The notes under the pieces are model-generated. The model was not told the origin of the DNA and did no database searches. It saw nothing but the letters and a program-made list of their open reading frames with translations. Positions 28,066 to 37,953 of a stretch of 64,000 bases of DNA are shown one piece after another. Source of the DNA: an uncultured Flavobacteriaceae bacterium (GTDB lineage Bacteria > Bacteroidota > Bacteroidia > Flavobacteriales > Flavobacteriaceae); assembly GCA_938029725.1 (NCBI GenBank), contig CALHGE010000009.1:1-64000 (forward strand). The letters are read 5' to 3'. Each line of letters opens with the position of its first letter. Position 1 is the first letter of the stretch. A program made the position numbers and the translations under genes.

Positions 28066-29259
28066 TTAGTTAACATCTTTTTGGCCGTACTTATCAAGGA
28101 GGTCTAGAATTACTTGGCAGCCTTTTTTAATCTCGTCATTAGAAATGGTTAGTGGAGGAGAAATGCGGACGGCTTTTGGTTCAAATAATAACCAGAAAAG
28201 AATAAGTTTGTCTTTTGCGGCTTCAAGAACCAAATGGTTCGCGATGTGAGCATCTTCTAGAATAAGCGCTAACATGAGGCCTTTACCTCTAATTTCTTTG
28301 ATATGCTTGTGTTGAAGTAATTTTTTGAATAACTTTTCTTTTTCTAGAGTTTGAGGAATCAAATCACTCTCGGTTAATTCCTTCAAGGTAGCTAAGCAGG
28401 CAGCTGCTATCACCGGATTGCCGCCGAAAGTAGTGATATGGCCTAGTTTAGGATTATCCTGTAGCCCTTTCATAAGTGCATTAGACGCGGTAAAAGCACC
28501 AACAGGAAGCCCTGATGCCATACCTTTTCCCATCACTAAAATATCAGGAATACAATGGTAATGCTCAAAAGCAAATAGTTTTCCTGTGCGACCAAAACCA
28601 GGTTGAATTTCATCTAAAATCAACAAAGCGCCAACTTTGGTACATCGCTCTCGTACTTTTTTTAAATAGCCACTTCTCGGAACTATAAAACCAGCACCTC
28701 CTTGAATAGTCTCCAAAACGACGGCTGCGGTTTTTTTAGTAATCTTTGATAATTCTATCTCTGCATTAAAATGAATAAAAGAAATATCTGGAAGCAAGGG
28801 TCGAAAAGCACGCTTGCGTTCTTCATAGCCCATAATACTCAAACTTCCCATAGTATTACCGTGGTAGGCGTGGTGTGCAGCTATGATTTCACTTCTACCG
28901 GTAGCCCGTCTTGCTAGCTTCATAGCACCTTCTATTGCCTCTGTACCAGAATTTACGAGGTAGGTGGTCTCCAAAGATTCGGGTAGGAGAGCGGCCAAAA
29001 GTTTTGTGTAGGCAACGGCAGGCTGTTGAATATATTCTCCGTAAACCATAACGTGCATATAGGTTTCCGCTTGTTTCTGAACTGCTTTTACTATTTTGGG
29101 ATGACAATGCCCCAAGCCACAGGCCGATACCCCAGCAACAAAATCTAAATGAGCATTGCCAGAAGTGTCATAGATATAACTTCCTTTGGCATGAGAGACT
29201 TCCATCGCTAACGGATGTGCTGTAGTTTGCGTTTGATATTTTAGGAAGTCTTCCTTCAT
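28066..29259 (-). CDS. Class III aminotransferase (aspartate aminotransferase family)
   Basis: This 397-residue PLP enzyme has YIYDTSGNAHLDFVAGVSA at the start, NSGTEAIEGAMKLAR, ILDEIQPGFGRTGKLFAF and the PLP lysine in VMGKGMASGLPVGAF. It is close in layout to acetylornithine, ornithine and 4-aminobutyrate aminotransferases, so the amine donor cannot be named. It is clearly distinct from RocD in this window. It lies 25 bp after the OstA-like gene on the same strand. Confidence 0.85.
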   Translation of the reverse strand: MKEDFLKYQTQTTAHPLAMEVSHAKGSYIYDTSGNAHLDFVAGVSACGLGHCHPKIVKAVQKQAETYMHVMVYGEYIQQPAVAYTKLLAALLPESLETTYLVNSGTEAIEGAMKLARRATGRSEIIAAHHAYHGNTMGSLSIMGYEERKRAFRPLLPDISFIHFNAEIELSKITKKTAAVVLETIQGGAGFIVPRSGYLKKVRERCTKVGALLILDEIQPGFGRTGKLFAFEHYHCIPDILVMGKGMASGLPVGAFTASNALMKGLQDNPKLGHITTFGGNPVIAAACLATLKELTESDLIPQTLEKEKLFKKLLQHKHIKEIRGKGLMLALILEDAHIANHLVLEAAKDKLILFWLLFEPKAVRISPPLTISNDEIKKGCQVILDLLDKYGQKDVN

Positions 29260-29284
29260 ATTTTCAAAGACTTTAAAGCGTCGT

Positions 29285-31027
29285 TTATTGGCCAGCTTTT
29301 ACTTTTTTAAGCTTTGGGCGTTTGTTAGCTGTTGTAAATTCGTCTTTTGGAATAGGTATTTTATTTACCGGATCACTAGGGTTGAGACTTCGTTCTTCTT
29401 CCTGAGCATCAATGTCGATAGGGTTTTCAATGCCGCGAATTACGACTAATTCAATGGTATTGTCATCTTCATCAAAAATATCATTCTTGCTTAGAATTCG
29501 TTCATCACCACGCCAAATAAAACCTTTTAATTTTCTGCTATCTACCGGAAGATCTTTATCAGGAAAAATATCACCATCAGGATCTCTTCTGAACGTCAGA
29601 TTTTCTATATCATTATTGGCCATGGTAATTCGAATGGAGCTGCAAATGGTTTTGTTTATTCCTATAAGCTCTTCGTCATCGTCATACATGTAATAGATGA
29701 CTTCGGTATTCTTTACCAAGTCGATAATTTTTAATTCATTTTCCTTAAATTTTCCAAATAGATCTTTTCCTTTGGCCTGATTGTATCCTGTTTTACTTAT
29801 ACTATCTAATGAAATTATAAAAGCATTTTCTAGTACTTTAAGAGAGTCTAATTGTTCTGTTTTAAGATTGGATATAATATGAATACTGTCTCCCGTCATT
29901 TGATTTACTCCGTTCCAGAGTACGGGGTTTGATATCAATTGTGTTATTCCAGTTTTTTCAGAAGAATGAATTGAATCTGATTTACTGCTCATGTCAGTTT
30001 TGAAGGACTTTGCATTATGAAAAGCCCTCATAATTCTGCTACCTGGTTTGCCCGTGATCATTAAGGTGTCACCGTGTGTGTACAAAGAATCTTGTTCAAC
30101 AAGGCTAATAGCTACGGCTCTTTTCGTAGCAAAAACAGAATCTTTTGCCTTGAATACTTCTGCATAATGTGCTCGAATAATACCCTTATTGATCGTGTCT
30201 GTAACGGTGATGTTATTCGTTGCAGAAGCAAATTCAGATGCTTTGTTAAAGTACACGCTATCGCCTTCAATAATACGATCATTATAGTCGATACGTGTGT
30301 TTTTAATACCATAGCCACTTTCTATTTTTGTGTCATAAAATCCGCGTTCACAGTAAATTTTATAAGTGTCTCCAGTGATGGTGGAAGCGCCGTACATATA
30401 GGCATTCTTAGAGGTTTGGTAATAATCTAATTGTTCTGAATCTAAGATATACTGAGGATTGTCAATATGTACGCTATCTAAAAACTGGAACTTCTTTATT
30501 TCCATAAAATAGCGCCCAATTTCGCTGGTCAAGGTATTTGCTGAATCGACCACAGTACCGAAATCTTGATAGTATGCTTGTTGACTTTCTCGATCTAATC
30601 GAAGGGTATCTGTTGTTAAAAGCATGTTCCCAGTTTCTGAAGTCTTACTATCAAGCACTACATTTTCATATGCTTTGGCCAGTTTGGTATTGCCATCATA
30701 ATCAATTTTGCCACTAGTCATTATGACAGAATCTCCCTGTTGCATACGAATATTTCCAACGGCTTTTAATCTATTTTGCTGTGTGTAATAAATCGCTACA
30801 TCGCACCAAAGATCGGCGCCTTGATGTTCGAATTGTACTTGTCTATCATCCTTGCTGAAAATAAAGGCGCCTGGATATTGGATTTCATCTTTGGTAAGAT
30901 TAGCTCCGTAAACAATATTGATTTGTTTGCTTTCAGTAGTGTCTTTTTCTGTTTCTTGTGCTGTGATTTGAGAAAATCCCACGGAAGTGCAAAAAGCAAG
31001 TAATAGTAGTAAAAACGTCTTTTTCAA
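29285..31027 (-). CDS. OstA-like protein (LptA/LptD N-domain family)
   Basis: This 580-residue protein has a signal peptide (KKTFLLLLLAFCTSVGFSQ) and a long run of OstA/LptA-type beta-jellyroll repeats, such as VGNIRMQQGDSVIMTSGKID and YDGNTKLAKAYENVVLDS. Proteins of this form carry lipopolysaccharide across the periplasm. The last 80 residues are charged and proline-rich. It heads a unit with the class III aminotransferase, although the functions differ. Confidence 0.82.
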   Translation of the reverse strand: MKKTFLLLLLAFCTSVGFSQITAQETEKDTTESKQINIVYGANLTKDEIQYPGAFIFSKDDRQVQFEHQGADLWCDVAIYYTQQNRLKAVGNIRMQQGDSVIMTSGKIDYDGNTKLAKAYENVVLDSKTSETGNMLLTTDTLRLDRESQQAYYQDFGTVVDSANTLTSEIGRYFMEIKKFQFLDSVHIDNPQYILDSEQLDYYQTSKNAYMYGASTITGDTYKIYCERGFYDTKIESGYGIKNTRIDYNDRIIEGDSVYFNKASEFASATNNITVTDTINKGIIRAHYAEVFKAKDSVFATKRAVAISLVEQDSLYTHGDTLMITGKPGSRIMRAFHNAKSFKTDMSSKSDSIHSSEKTGITQLISNPVLWNGVNQMTGDSIHIISNLKTEQLDSLKVLENAFIISLDSISKTGYNQAKGKDLFGKFKENELKIIDLVKNTEVIYYMYDDDEELIGINKTICSSIRITMANNDIENLTFRRDPDGDIFPDKDLPVDSRKLKGFIWRGDERILSKNDIFDEDDNTIELVVIRGIENPIDIDAQEEERSLNPSDPVNKIPIPKDEFTTANKRPKLKKVKAGQ

Positions 31028-31110
31028 CAGATTGAATTTTGGTCAAAAATAGGAGTTTTTTATTCAGTGCAATTCTAATTAGCATATAATTAATACGTTG
31101 CACATTACTA

Positions 31111-31133
31111 AAAGCCACCCAGAGGGTGGCCTT
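31111..31133 (-). terminator. Terminator after the GH109-like gene
   Basis: A 7-bp GC-rich stem (31114-31120 with 31124-31130), extended by A-T and G-T pairs, is followed on the minus strand by TTTT. It lies 23 bp beyond the stop of the GH109-like gene. Confidence 0.75.
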
Positions 31134-31155
31134 CGTTTTAAAAGTATTACAGAAA

Positions 31156-32550
31156 TTAAGTAACAATCTGCAAAGGAGCTGTTTCTCTCCATTTACCTCT
31201 TGTAAAGTCAGGGAATGCTTGTGGTGAACCGCCTTGAGCTACTGATGATTCACTCAACGGACTAACCGCACTCCAATAACAACCTTCGTAAACATTCTGA
31301 TCTAATGCCAACCCTTTTTGTAAACACTCTACAATCCGATACATCATAAGGCCGTCCATGCCCCCATGTCCGCTTCCTTTGGCTGCTGCATTCAATCGCT
31401 TGTATAAAGGGTGATCGTACTTTGCATATAAAGCTTCCAGTTGATCGCCTTGAACCCAGCTGTGGTGATTCTCGGTAATTCCTTCAACTCCGCCTTCTAA
31501 GGCAACACGCGTTGGAAAACCTGCGAGTATTCCTTTCGTACCCTGAATAAGATTATGTCTGCTATAGGGCCTTGGGCTTGTCTCATCCCATTGTATCATA
31601 ATTGTTCGACCTAGGTTTGTTTTGATGATAGACGTATTCATATCACCCCCTTTATAATCTAATTGATTCCATTTATGGTCGGCGTCGTAATTCTTTTCGG
31701 CATATAGTTTTCTACCTAGGGCAGGAGTAGAAAAAGAAACGAGACTTGAAAAATTATCATCTGTTCGGCCAAGGTTCATGTATTGTGCTACTGGTCCTAG
31801 ACCATGTGTGGGGTACAAATTTCCGTTTCGGTTCGCGTAATGATGGTTGCGCCAAGAGCCTGTTCCTCTTTCTTGCTCTTTCATCTGAAAACGCAGTTCA
31901 TGAATATAGGCTGCTTCAGCATGCAAGGGTTCGCCAATTACTCCTAGACGACACATGTTGAGGTACATTAGTTCGTCTCGCGAATAATTTACATTTTCCA
32001 TCATCATACAGTGCTTTCCAGTAGCTTCTGATGTATCGACAACATTCCACATTTCCTCTAGAGTTAGTGCCATAGGCACTTCACAGAAGACATGGGCTCC
32101 TTTTTTCATTGCTTCGATGCTCATCGGGGCATGATTCTTCCAATTGGTAGCTATAAATACAACATCAGGTTTTACCTCGTCTAGCATCGTTCTCCAAGCA
32201 TTCTCATCACTGTGATATAAAGAAACGTCTTTGTGCCTTTTACCACCACCTATTTTTGTGGCTTCTGCACCCCATTTTTTTGCTAAATCTTCATAAAGGT
32301 CACTTATAGCCACTACTTCAGTACCTGCTAGTTCAGCAAAAAATTTCATATGACCAGGTCCTCTAGCGCCAACACCAATAAATGCTGCCCGTACCGTTTC
32401 GAGTTTTGGAGCGGCAAAATCACCCATGTAAGTATGATCAAATGGCCTTTCTGAGCCAAACGGACTATTGGCTAGTATGGGACTAACGGAGATCGCTGCA
32501 CCCGCTAAAGATGTTTTTCTAAGGAAATTTCTTCGGTTGATATTTTTCAT
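31156..32550 (-). CDS. Gfo/Idh/MocA oxidoreductase of the glycoside hydrolase 109 type
   Basis: This exported protein of about 464 residues has a twin-arginine-like signal (RRNFLRKTSLAGAAIS). A Rossmann NAD-binding domain opens with AAFIGVGARGPGHM, and the later motifs NGNLYPTHGLGPVAQY and GHGGMDGLMMYR recall GH109 enzymes. GH109 enzymes cleave alpha-N-acetylgalactosamine with an NAD-dependent mechanism. I start at the second Met (32550), which begins the Tat signal. A plain oxidoreductase is the alternative. The substrate is unproven. Confidence 0.78.
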   Translation of the reverse strand: MKNINRRNFLRKTSLAGAAISVSPILANSPFGSERPFDHTYMGDFAAPKLETVRAAFIGVGARGPGHMKFFAELAGTEVVAISDLYEDLAKKWGAEATKIGGGKRHKDVSLYHSDENAWRTMLDEVKPDVVFIATNWKNHAPMSIEAMKKGAHVFCEVPMALTLEEMWNVVDTSEATGKHCMMMENVNYSRDELMYLNMCRLGVIGEPLHAEAAYIHELRFQMKEQERGTGSWRNHHYANRNGNLYPTHGLGPVAQYMNLGRTDDNFSSLVSFSTPALGRKLYAEKNYDADHKWNQLDYKGGDMNTSIIKTNLGRTIMIQWDETSPRPYSRHNLIQGTKGILAGFPTRVALEGGVEGITENHHSWVQGDQLEALYAKYDHPLYKRLNAAAKGSGHGGMDGLMMYRIVECLQKGLALDQNVYEGCYWSAVSPLSESSVAQGGSPQAFPDFTRGKWRETAPLQIVT

Positions 32551-32597
32551 CCTTAAATTTAGCAAAAAAAAGAGAGGCTATAGGTCGAAATAGGACG

Positions 32598-33047
32598 TTA
32601 AATTCGTTTTTCAAGGCGTATTTTACGAATGCCATAATCGGTATTCCACTGTTTGGTTTCAATAAATCCTGATTTTATATACAGCGCGATTGCGGGAAGA
32701 TTGTCACTTCCGGTTTCAACAGAAAAGGAAGGAGTGCTAAAGTTTGTAAAAGTAAAATCAACCAGTTTTGCACCTATTCCTTGACGGAAGTAAAATGGGT
32801 CGACCACTAAACTCTGAATGTGAGTATTGTTATTTTGGCTTCTGATTTCTGTCACCGCAGCCAGTTCATCATCTTGAAAATACCCGTAAAACTCCGTTTT
32901 ACTTTTTAGAAAACTTACAAGCGTTCTATTGAGTGGAGGAAAATCGATTGCCTTTAATAAATCAGCTTCAACAGCATAGGATACCTGAAAAATACTTCGA
33001 ATTTTTCGAGCTAAAACAATATCAGTATGGTCAATTTTTTGAATCAT
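32598..33047 (-). CDS. GNAT family N-acetyltransferase
   Basis: This 149-residue protein has the acetyl-CoA loop FRQGIGAKLVDFTF after the strand IQSLVVDP, and a late strand IALYIKSGFIETKQWN, the usual GNAT layout. The substrate is unknown. Its start is 2 bp beyond the stop of the decayed dehydrogenase gene upstream, so the two may once have shared a transcript. Confidence 0.82.
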   Translation of the reverse strand: MIQKIDHTDIVLARKIRSIFQVSYAVEADLLKAIDFPPLNRTLVSFLKSKTEFYGYFQDDELAAVTEIRSQNNNTHIQSLVVDPFYFRQGIGAKLVDFTFTNFSTPSFSVETGSDNLPAIALYIKSGFIETKQWNTDYGIRKIRLEKRI

Positions 33048-33048
33048 T

Positions 33049-33488
33049 TTAAGGCTGAGTAGGTTTAAAGTTAAGAATTACATTTCCAGTTTTCTGTCTA
33101 GATGCTACGTATATATAGGCCTCTACTATTTGTTCAGGTTGATACATCTTATCAATAATAGCTTTGATTCTTTCTTCAGATAGTAGCTTCGACATCAAAA
33201 CTATAGTTTTTTTTGCAATTCACAGGAATTGGAAAAATCACGTACTCCTTATCCGGTAGCTTAACTTGACCAGCGAAGTGGTGCCAGGAACTAGCTCACT
33301 TGGTTTTCTCAAGCCAGTAAAGGCAAGAATTAAAAAAGGTTTTCATTATAGTATACCACAACCAGTTCTATTCATGGTAGTCGCATGAGCTTTAATCAAC
33401 AGCTCATTGGTTTTAGCGTCGGCTTTGGTATTTCTTGAACTTCGAGAATTTCAGGTGGGCCATATTTTGTTCTGGTGATTTCTTTCAT
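33049..33488 (-). pseudogene. Decayed NAD(P)-dependent alcohol dehydrogenase / quinone oxidoreductase
   Basis: Reading the minus strand in three frames gives pieces of one medium-chain dehydrogenase. The true N-terminus is MKEITRTKYGPPEILEVQEI from 33488. After a frameshift comes NELLIKAHATTMNRTGCGI, then KPFLILAFTGLRKPSELVPG. The C-terminus has YVIFPIPVN, then a further shift at an A8 run, then IKAIIDKMYQPEQIVEAY and SRQKTGNVILNF before TAA. The central NADP-binding half, roughly 180-200 residues, is missing. About 440 bp remain of a gene near 960 bp. The 180 bp to its right hold nothing recognisable except the purA terminator. Confidence 0.85.
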
Positions 33489-33613
33489 TTAAATGGGCGT
33501 CCACACTTTTGGTATTCGCTGTGAATTGAAGGGGAACAATTACCTGACGTTTTTATTTCAATTTGTTACGAATAACATATTTCTTTTATAGTGCGAGAGC
33601 CCCATTATAAATC

Positions 33614-33640
33614 AAAAAAAATCCGCAACAGTTGCGGATT
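33614..33640 (-). terminator. Terminator of the purA transcript
   Basis: An 8-bp stem (33620-33627 with 33633-33640) is followed on the minus strand by a run of T read from the A run at 33614-33619. It lies 25 bp after the purA stop. A T run on the plus strand makes it potentially bidirectional. Confidence 0.85.
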
Positions 33641-33665
33641 TTTTTTAACCAAGTGTGCTACGCTA

Positions 33666-34937
33666 CTATCTATGTATCGTCTGGGTGCGGTCAGGTCCTA
33701 CAGAAACAATCTTGATGGGTACTTCTAATTCTTTTTCTAAGAACTCGATATACGCATTAAGTGCTTTCGGAAATTGGTCAGGCGAAGACATTTTAGTCAA
33801 ATCTTCAGACCAACCATCCATTTCTGAATAAATGGGTGTAATGTTTTCCGCTTCTATATTATATGGAAGGTGCGTAATTGTTTCTCCTTTGTAAGTATAA
33901 GCTGTACAAATTTTTAATTTTTTAAATCCGCTTAAAACATCACCTTTCATCATGTTCAGTTCGGTGACCCCGTTTATTTGAACGGCATATTTTAGTGCGA
34001 CTAAATCTAACCAGCCACATCTTCTTGGGCGGCCTGTTGTCGCTCCAAATTCATTTCCAACACGTCCCATTGTTTCACCATCTTCATCAAAGAGTTCGGT
34101 AGGAAACGGGCCGCTACCAACACGTGTAGCATAGGCTTTAAAAATTCCTTTTACTTCACCAATTTGATTTGGAGCAACACCCAAACCAGTACAGGCACCT
34201 GCGGCAGTTGTATTTGATGAGGTTACAAAAGGATAGGTTCCAAAGTCAATATCTAACAGAGAGCCTTGCGCTCCTTCTGCTAATATTTTCTTTCCCTGTT
34301 TTTGTGCTTGGAAAAGATATTCTTCACTATCTATGAAGGTTAGTTGTTTCAGTTCTTCAACAGCAGCAAAAAATTGTGTTTCTAAATCTTTCAGGTCGTA
34401 TTGAATATCGACATTGTAATAATCAATCATCGCTTCGTGCTTATCAGCTAAAGCTCGATATTTTTCTTTCCAATTATCCAATTCCAAATCACCGATACGC
34501 ATACCGTTTCTTCCGGTTTTGTCCATGTAAGTTGGGCCAATTCCTTTTAAAGTAGAGCCTATTTTGGCCTTACCTTTAGATGCTTCAGAAGCAGCATCCA
34601 ACAAACGATGCGTAGGAAGTATCAAATGCGCTTTCCTTGAAATTAAAAGAATGGATTTGATATCCAAATTAAATTTCTGAAGGGCATCCAATTCTTTCTT
34701 AAAAATCACAGGGTCGATAACGACTCCGTTTCCAACAACATTCATTGCGTTTTTATGAAAAATTCCAGAAGGAATTGTGTGCAGAACATGCTTTATTCCG
34801 TCAAATTCCAAGGTGTGACCTGCGTTTGGACCTCCCTGAAATCGAGCGATGATATCATAGTCCTTAGTTAGTACATCAACAATTTTTCCTTTTCCCTCGT
34901 CGCCCCATTGAAGGCCTAACAATAAATCTACTGCCAT
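33666..34937 (-). CDS. purA: Adenylosuccinate synthase
   Basis: This 423-residue GTP-dependent enzyme joins aspartate to IMP in AMP synthesis. Diagnostic segments are GLQWGDEGKGK at the N-terminus (catalytic Asp and GTP site), GGPNAGHT, TLKGIGPTYMDK, LAEGAQGSLLDIDFGTYP and TTGRPRRCGWLD. It is complete. It is 29 bp after fur and in line with the relA/spoT gene, putting a purine enzyme beside the ppGpp enzyme that often inhibits it. Confidence 0.97.
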   Translation of the reverse strand: MAVDLLLGLQWGDEGKGKIVDVLTKDYDIIARFQGGPNAGHTLEFDGIKHVLHTIPSGIFHKNAMNVVGNGVVIDPVIFKKELDALQKFNLDIKSILLISRKAHLILPTHRLLDAASEASKGKAKIGSTLKGIGPTYMDKTGRNGMRIGDLELDNWKEKYRALADKHEAMIDYYNVDIQYDLKDLETQFFAAVEELKQLTFIDSEEYLFQAQKQGKKILAEGAQGSLLDIDFGTYPFVTSSNTTAAGACTGLGVAPNQIGEVKGIFKAYATRVGSGPFPTELFDEDGETMGRVGNEFGATTGRPRRCGWLDLVALKYAVQINGVTELNMMKGDVLSGFKKLKICTAYTYKGETITHLPYNIEAENITPIYSEMDGWSEDLTKMSSPDQFPKALNAYIEFLEKELEVPIKIVSVGPDRTQTIHR

Positions 34938-34966
34938 TACTATTATTTGCTTAGTTGTTTTTACTC

Positions 34967-35428
34967 TTATTCTTTGTCTTGCCCTTCGGCGCTTGAATTT
35001 TTAGTGCCATAAAAATAAAGCGAATGGTTCGTGATTTTAATATCAAAAACTTCCTCAATCGTCTTTTTGATAGATTGAATTCTCGGGTCACAAAACTCCA
35101 TTACCTCACCAGTATCTGTTAGAATAACATGATCATGTTGACGATCAAAATATGATTTTTCGTATTGCGCCTGATTCTTTCCAAACTGATGCTTTCGCAC
35201 CAATTTACAATCTAATAAAAGTTCTATGGTATTGTATAACGTAGCACGACTAACGCGATAGTTCTTAACCTTCATATTAATATAGAGTGATTCTATATCA
35301 AAATGGTCGTCACTGTTATATATTTCTTGTAGTATAGCGTAACGTTCTGGTGTTTTTCGATGTCCGTTTTCTTCTAAAAAAGTAGTGAAAACATTTTTTA
35401 CAATCTCTTGATTTTTATCGGCAGCCAT
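34967..35428 (-). CDS. fur: Fur-family transcriptional regulator
   Basis: This 153-residue metal-responsive repressor has an N-terminal winged helix (about 10-85; [17 protein letters not shown] is the recognition helix) and a C-terminal dimer domain with the metal-site segment [20 protein letters not shown]. The two CxxC motifs that bind structural zinc in most Fur proteins are absent. Only the Cys in EFCDP is near the site. Whether it senses iron, peroxide or another metal is open. It is followed by purA after 29 bp. Confidence 0.85.
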   Translation of the reverse strand: MAADKNQEIVKNVFTTFLEENGHRKTPERYAILQEIYNSDDHFDIESLYINMKVKNYRVSRATLYNTIELLLDCKLVRKHQFGKNQAQYEKSYFDRQHDHVILTDTGEVMEFCDPRIQSIKKTIEEVFDIKITNHSLYFYGTKNSSAEGQDKE

Positions 35429-35443
35429 AACTAAAGTATACTA

Positions 35444-35453
35444 GTCAATTGAC
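35444..35453 (-). promoter_or_regulatory. 10-bp palindrome in the fur promoter
   Basis: GTCAATTGAC is a perfect palindrome 16-25 bp before the fur start and close to a likely -7 element (TACTTTAG on the minus strand). It could be an autoregulatory operator. It does not match the classical Fur box closely. Confidence 0.35.
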
Positions 35454-35704
35454 AAATGTACAGCTAAATTTGCAGTAGTGGAAGCGTGTTTTATCAACAT
35501 AAAGTGAACAAATAAAATCACGATTAAAAATTAGGCTAAAGAAAAGGCACTATGGTCGTTTTGTTTGAAGGTTAGATTTGAGAAAGGTGACCGTATTCAG
35601 TAGTTGTTTACAGAAATATTAGTTCGCCAACTTCTATAAAAACTAGGTTAAAGGCGTAAGGTGTTGCAATCAATTTTTTGAATACATCTTGAAACTTAAA
35701 TCTA

Positions 35705-37909
35705 TTAAATTCTAATTACTTTATCAATACCATCAATTTGCTTTAAATTATCCATCAACTTTTTAAGGATAGATTTGTTTTTAACCACCACAGTAATACT
35801 TCCTTTAAATGTGCCCCCGTCTGTAGAGAAGTTAATGTTCCGCATATTTACATGCATATTACCTGATATCATTTCGGTAATGTTATTGATAAGACCTAGA
35901 TTGTCAATGCCGGTAAGTTTGATTTCTGATTTGAACTCTTCCTGTGAAGAATCGATCCATTTGGCCGGCATTATGCGATATGCATAGTGCGCTTGCAAGG
36001 AAATCGCATTCGGACAATTCTTTTTATGAACTTTAATTCCCTCATTAACACTTACGAACCCAAATACTTCATCACCTGGTATAGGATTGCAACATTGTGA
36101 TAATTTGTAATCGAGTTTTTCCTCTTCCTTACCAAAAACTAGCAGGTCATATTTGGAAGTGATCTCATCTTTGTCAATATCCTCTGGAATTGGGCTTCTA
36201 CGAATCTTATTTTTAAAGAAACTAATAAAAGCGTTGCTGTAAGAAGATGCAAAGTCTTTAATCATCAGGTTGTCAATTGCACCGATTCCTACTCGGTAAA
36301 AGAGATCTAAACTTGTTTTAAGTTTAAAGAAAACAACCATTTTATTGATGGAGTCCTCGTTAAGGCTTATTTTTTGCGATTTCAATTTCCTGCGAAGAAC
36401 CTCTTTACCTTCAAGACCAACAGCTTTCTTTTCTTCTCGTAGAGACGATTTTATCTTCGCTCTAGCCCGGGCTGTTGTAGCATAGTCTAGCCAGTTTTGA
36501 TTGGGTTTAGCTTGTTCTGAGGTGATAATTTCTAGCTGATCACCACTATGTAAAGTGGTGTTTAAAGGCACCAGTTTTCCATTCACTTTGGCTCCTCTAG
36601 TCCGCATACCAACCTCGGTATGAATATTAAAAGCAAAATCTAAAGGAGTTGCTCCTTTAGGAAGAGATTTTAATTCTCCATTTGGTGTAAAAACAAAGAT
36701 TTCTTTCGAATAAAGATTTAGTTTAAATTCCTCTACAAAATCAACTGCGTTGGTCGTTGAACTTTCTAAAACCTCTTGTAGTTTATTCAGCCAAATGTCT
36801 ATTCCTTGCTCTTTTTGATCGCCGTGTTTATATTTGAAATGTGCGGCATACCCTTTTTCGGCAATTTCATGCATTCGTTCACTGCGTATTTGAACTTCAA
36901 CCCATCTGCCCTTTGGCCCCATAACCGTTATATGCAGCGCCTCATAACCTGTAGATTTCGGAGAGGAAATCCAATCTCTTAATCGTACGGGGTTAGGAGT
37001 GAAATGATCGGTGACTATAGAGTAAATCTTCCAAGCTATAAACTTTTCATTTTCTTCATCAGAGTTATATATAATACGGATGGCAAATTTATCGTATATC
37101 TCATTGAACGATACATTTTGGGTTTTCATTTTTTTACGAATAGAAAAGATAGATTTCATTCTTCCCTTAATCGTATAATTGAGCTTTTCTTTAGTGAGTG
37201 ATTTATCTATGACTCCTGAAAACGAATCGATATACGCTTGTTGCTCTTCTTTTGAGTCTTCGATTTTATCATAAATATCGTTATAAACCTCTGGTTCTGT
37301 ATATTTTAAACTAAGATCTTCTAGTTCTGTTTTAATATTGTAGAGTCCAATTCTATGGGCTAAAGGAGCATAGATATATAAGGTTTCGGATGCGATTTTC
37401 ACCTGTTTGTGCTCAGGCATAGAATCCATGGTGAGCATATTGTGGTAGCGATCTGCAATCTTGATGATAATTACGCGAATATCATCGTGCAGTGTAAGTA
37501 ACATTTTTCTAAAATTCTCCGCTTGTTGCGAAGTACCCATGTCCTTTTTTAAGCCTCCGATTTTGGTGAGTCCATCTACAATTCGTGCTACGGTTTCACC
37601 AAACATGCGATCGATATCATCTAAGGTGTATTCGGTATCTTCTACGACATCGTGCAGAAGTGCTGAAGCGATTGAAGTGGCATCAAGGCCGATTTCAGAA
37701 GCTACAATTTTAGCAACTGCAATTGGATGAAAGATATAAGCTTCTCCTGATTTTCTGCGCTGGTCTTTATGCGCATCGACGGCAACTTCAAAAGCAGTAC
37801 GTATTAATACCTTGTCCTCATCAGATAAAGTCTGATAGCTGATGCGAAGCAACTCTTTGTATTGCTTGGCAATTTCCTTATTCTCTTTTTCTATGGCATC
37901 CTGCGTCAT
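35705..37909 (-). CDS. Bifunctional RelA/SpoT (p)ppGpp synthetase/hydrolase
   Basis: This 734-residue long RSH protein has an HD hydrolase domain at about 55-200 with intact ALLHDVVEDT and an ATP-dependent synthetase domain at about 240-370 (KSIFSIRKKM, and SPKSTGYEALHI as the G-loop region). A TGS domain follows (about 395-455, FVFTPNGELKSLPKGATPLD), then a helical and CC region and a C-terminal ACT domain (about 655-734). Both activities look intact. It stands alone, 277 bp from fur. Confidence 0.92.
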   Translation of the reverse strand: MTQDAIEKENKEIAKQYKELLRISYQTLSDEDKVLIRTAFEVAVDAHKDQRRKSGEAYIFHPIAVAKIVASEIGLDATSIASALLHDVVEDTEYTLDDIDRMFGETVARIVDGLTKIGGLKKDMGTSQQAENFRKMLLTLHDDIRVIIIKIADRYHNMLTMDSMPEHKQVKIASETLYIYAPLAHRIGLYNIKTELEDLSLKYTEPEVYNDIYDKIEDSKEEQQAYIDSFSGVIDKSLTKEKLNYTIKGRMKSIFSIRKKMKTQNVSFNEIYDKFAIRIIYNSDEENEKFIAWKIYSIVTDHFTPNPVRLRDWISSPKSTGYEALHITVMGPKGRWVEVQIRSERMHEIAEKGYAAHFKYKHGDQKEQGIDIWLNKLQEVLESSTTNAVDFVEEFKLNLYSKEIFVFTPNGELKSLPKGATPLDFAFNIHTEVGMRTRGAKVNGKLVPLNTTLHSGDQLEIITSEQAKPNQNWLDYATTARARAKIKSSLREEKKAVGLEGKEVLRRKLKSQKISLNEDSINKMVVFFKLKTSLDLFYRVGIGAIDNLMIKDFASSYSNAFISFFKNKIRRSPIPEDIDKDEITSKYDLLVFGKEEEKLDYKLSQCCNPIPGDEVFGFVSVNEGIKVHKKNCPNAISLQAHYAYRIMPAKWIDSSQEEFKSEIKLTGIDNLGLINNITEMISGNMHVNMRNINFSTDGGTFKGSITVVVKNKSILKKLMDNLKQIDGIDKVIRI

Positions 37910-37953
37910 TATATATTAAAAATAGGACAATCTCAGCTACTAAACAACAAAAG

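Noticed and set aside
35454..35704. Small gene between fur and relA/spoT
   Set aside because: Stops are frequent in all frames and no conserved peptide or hairpin was seen.
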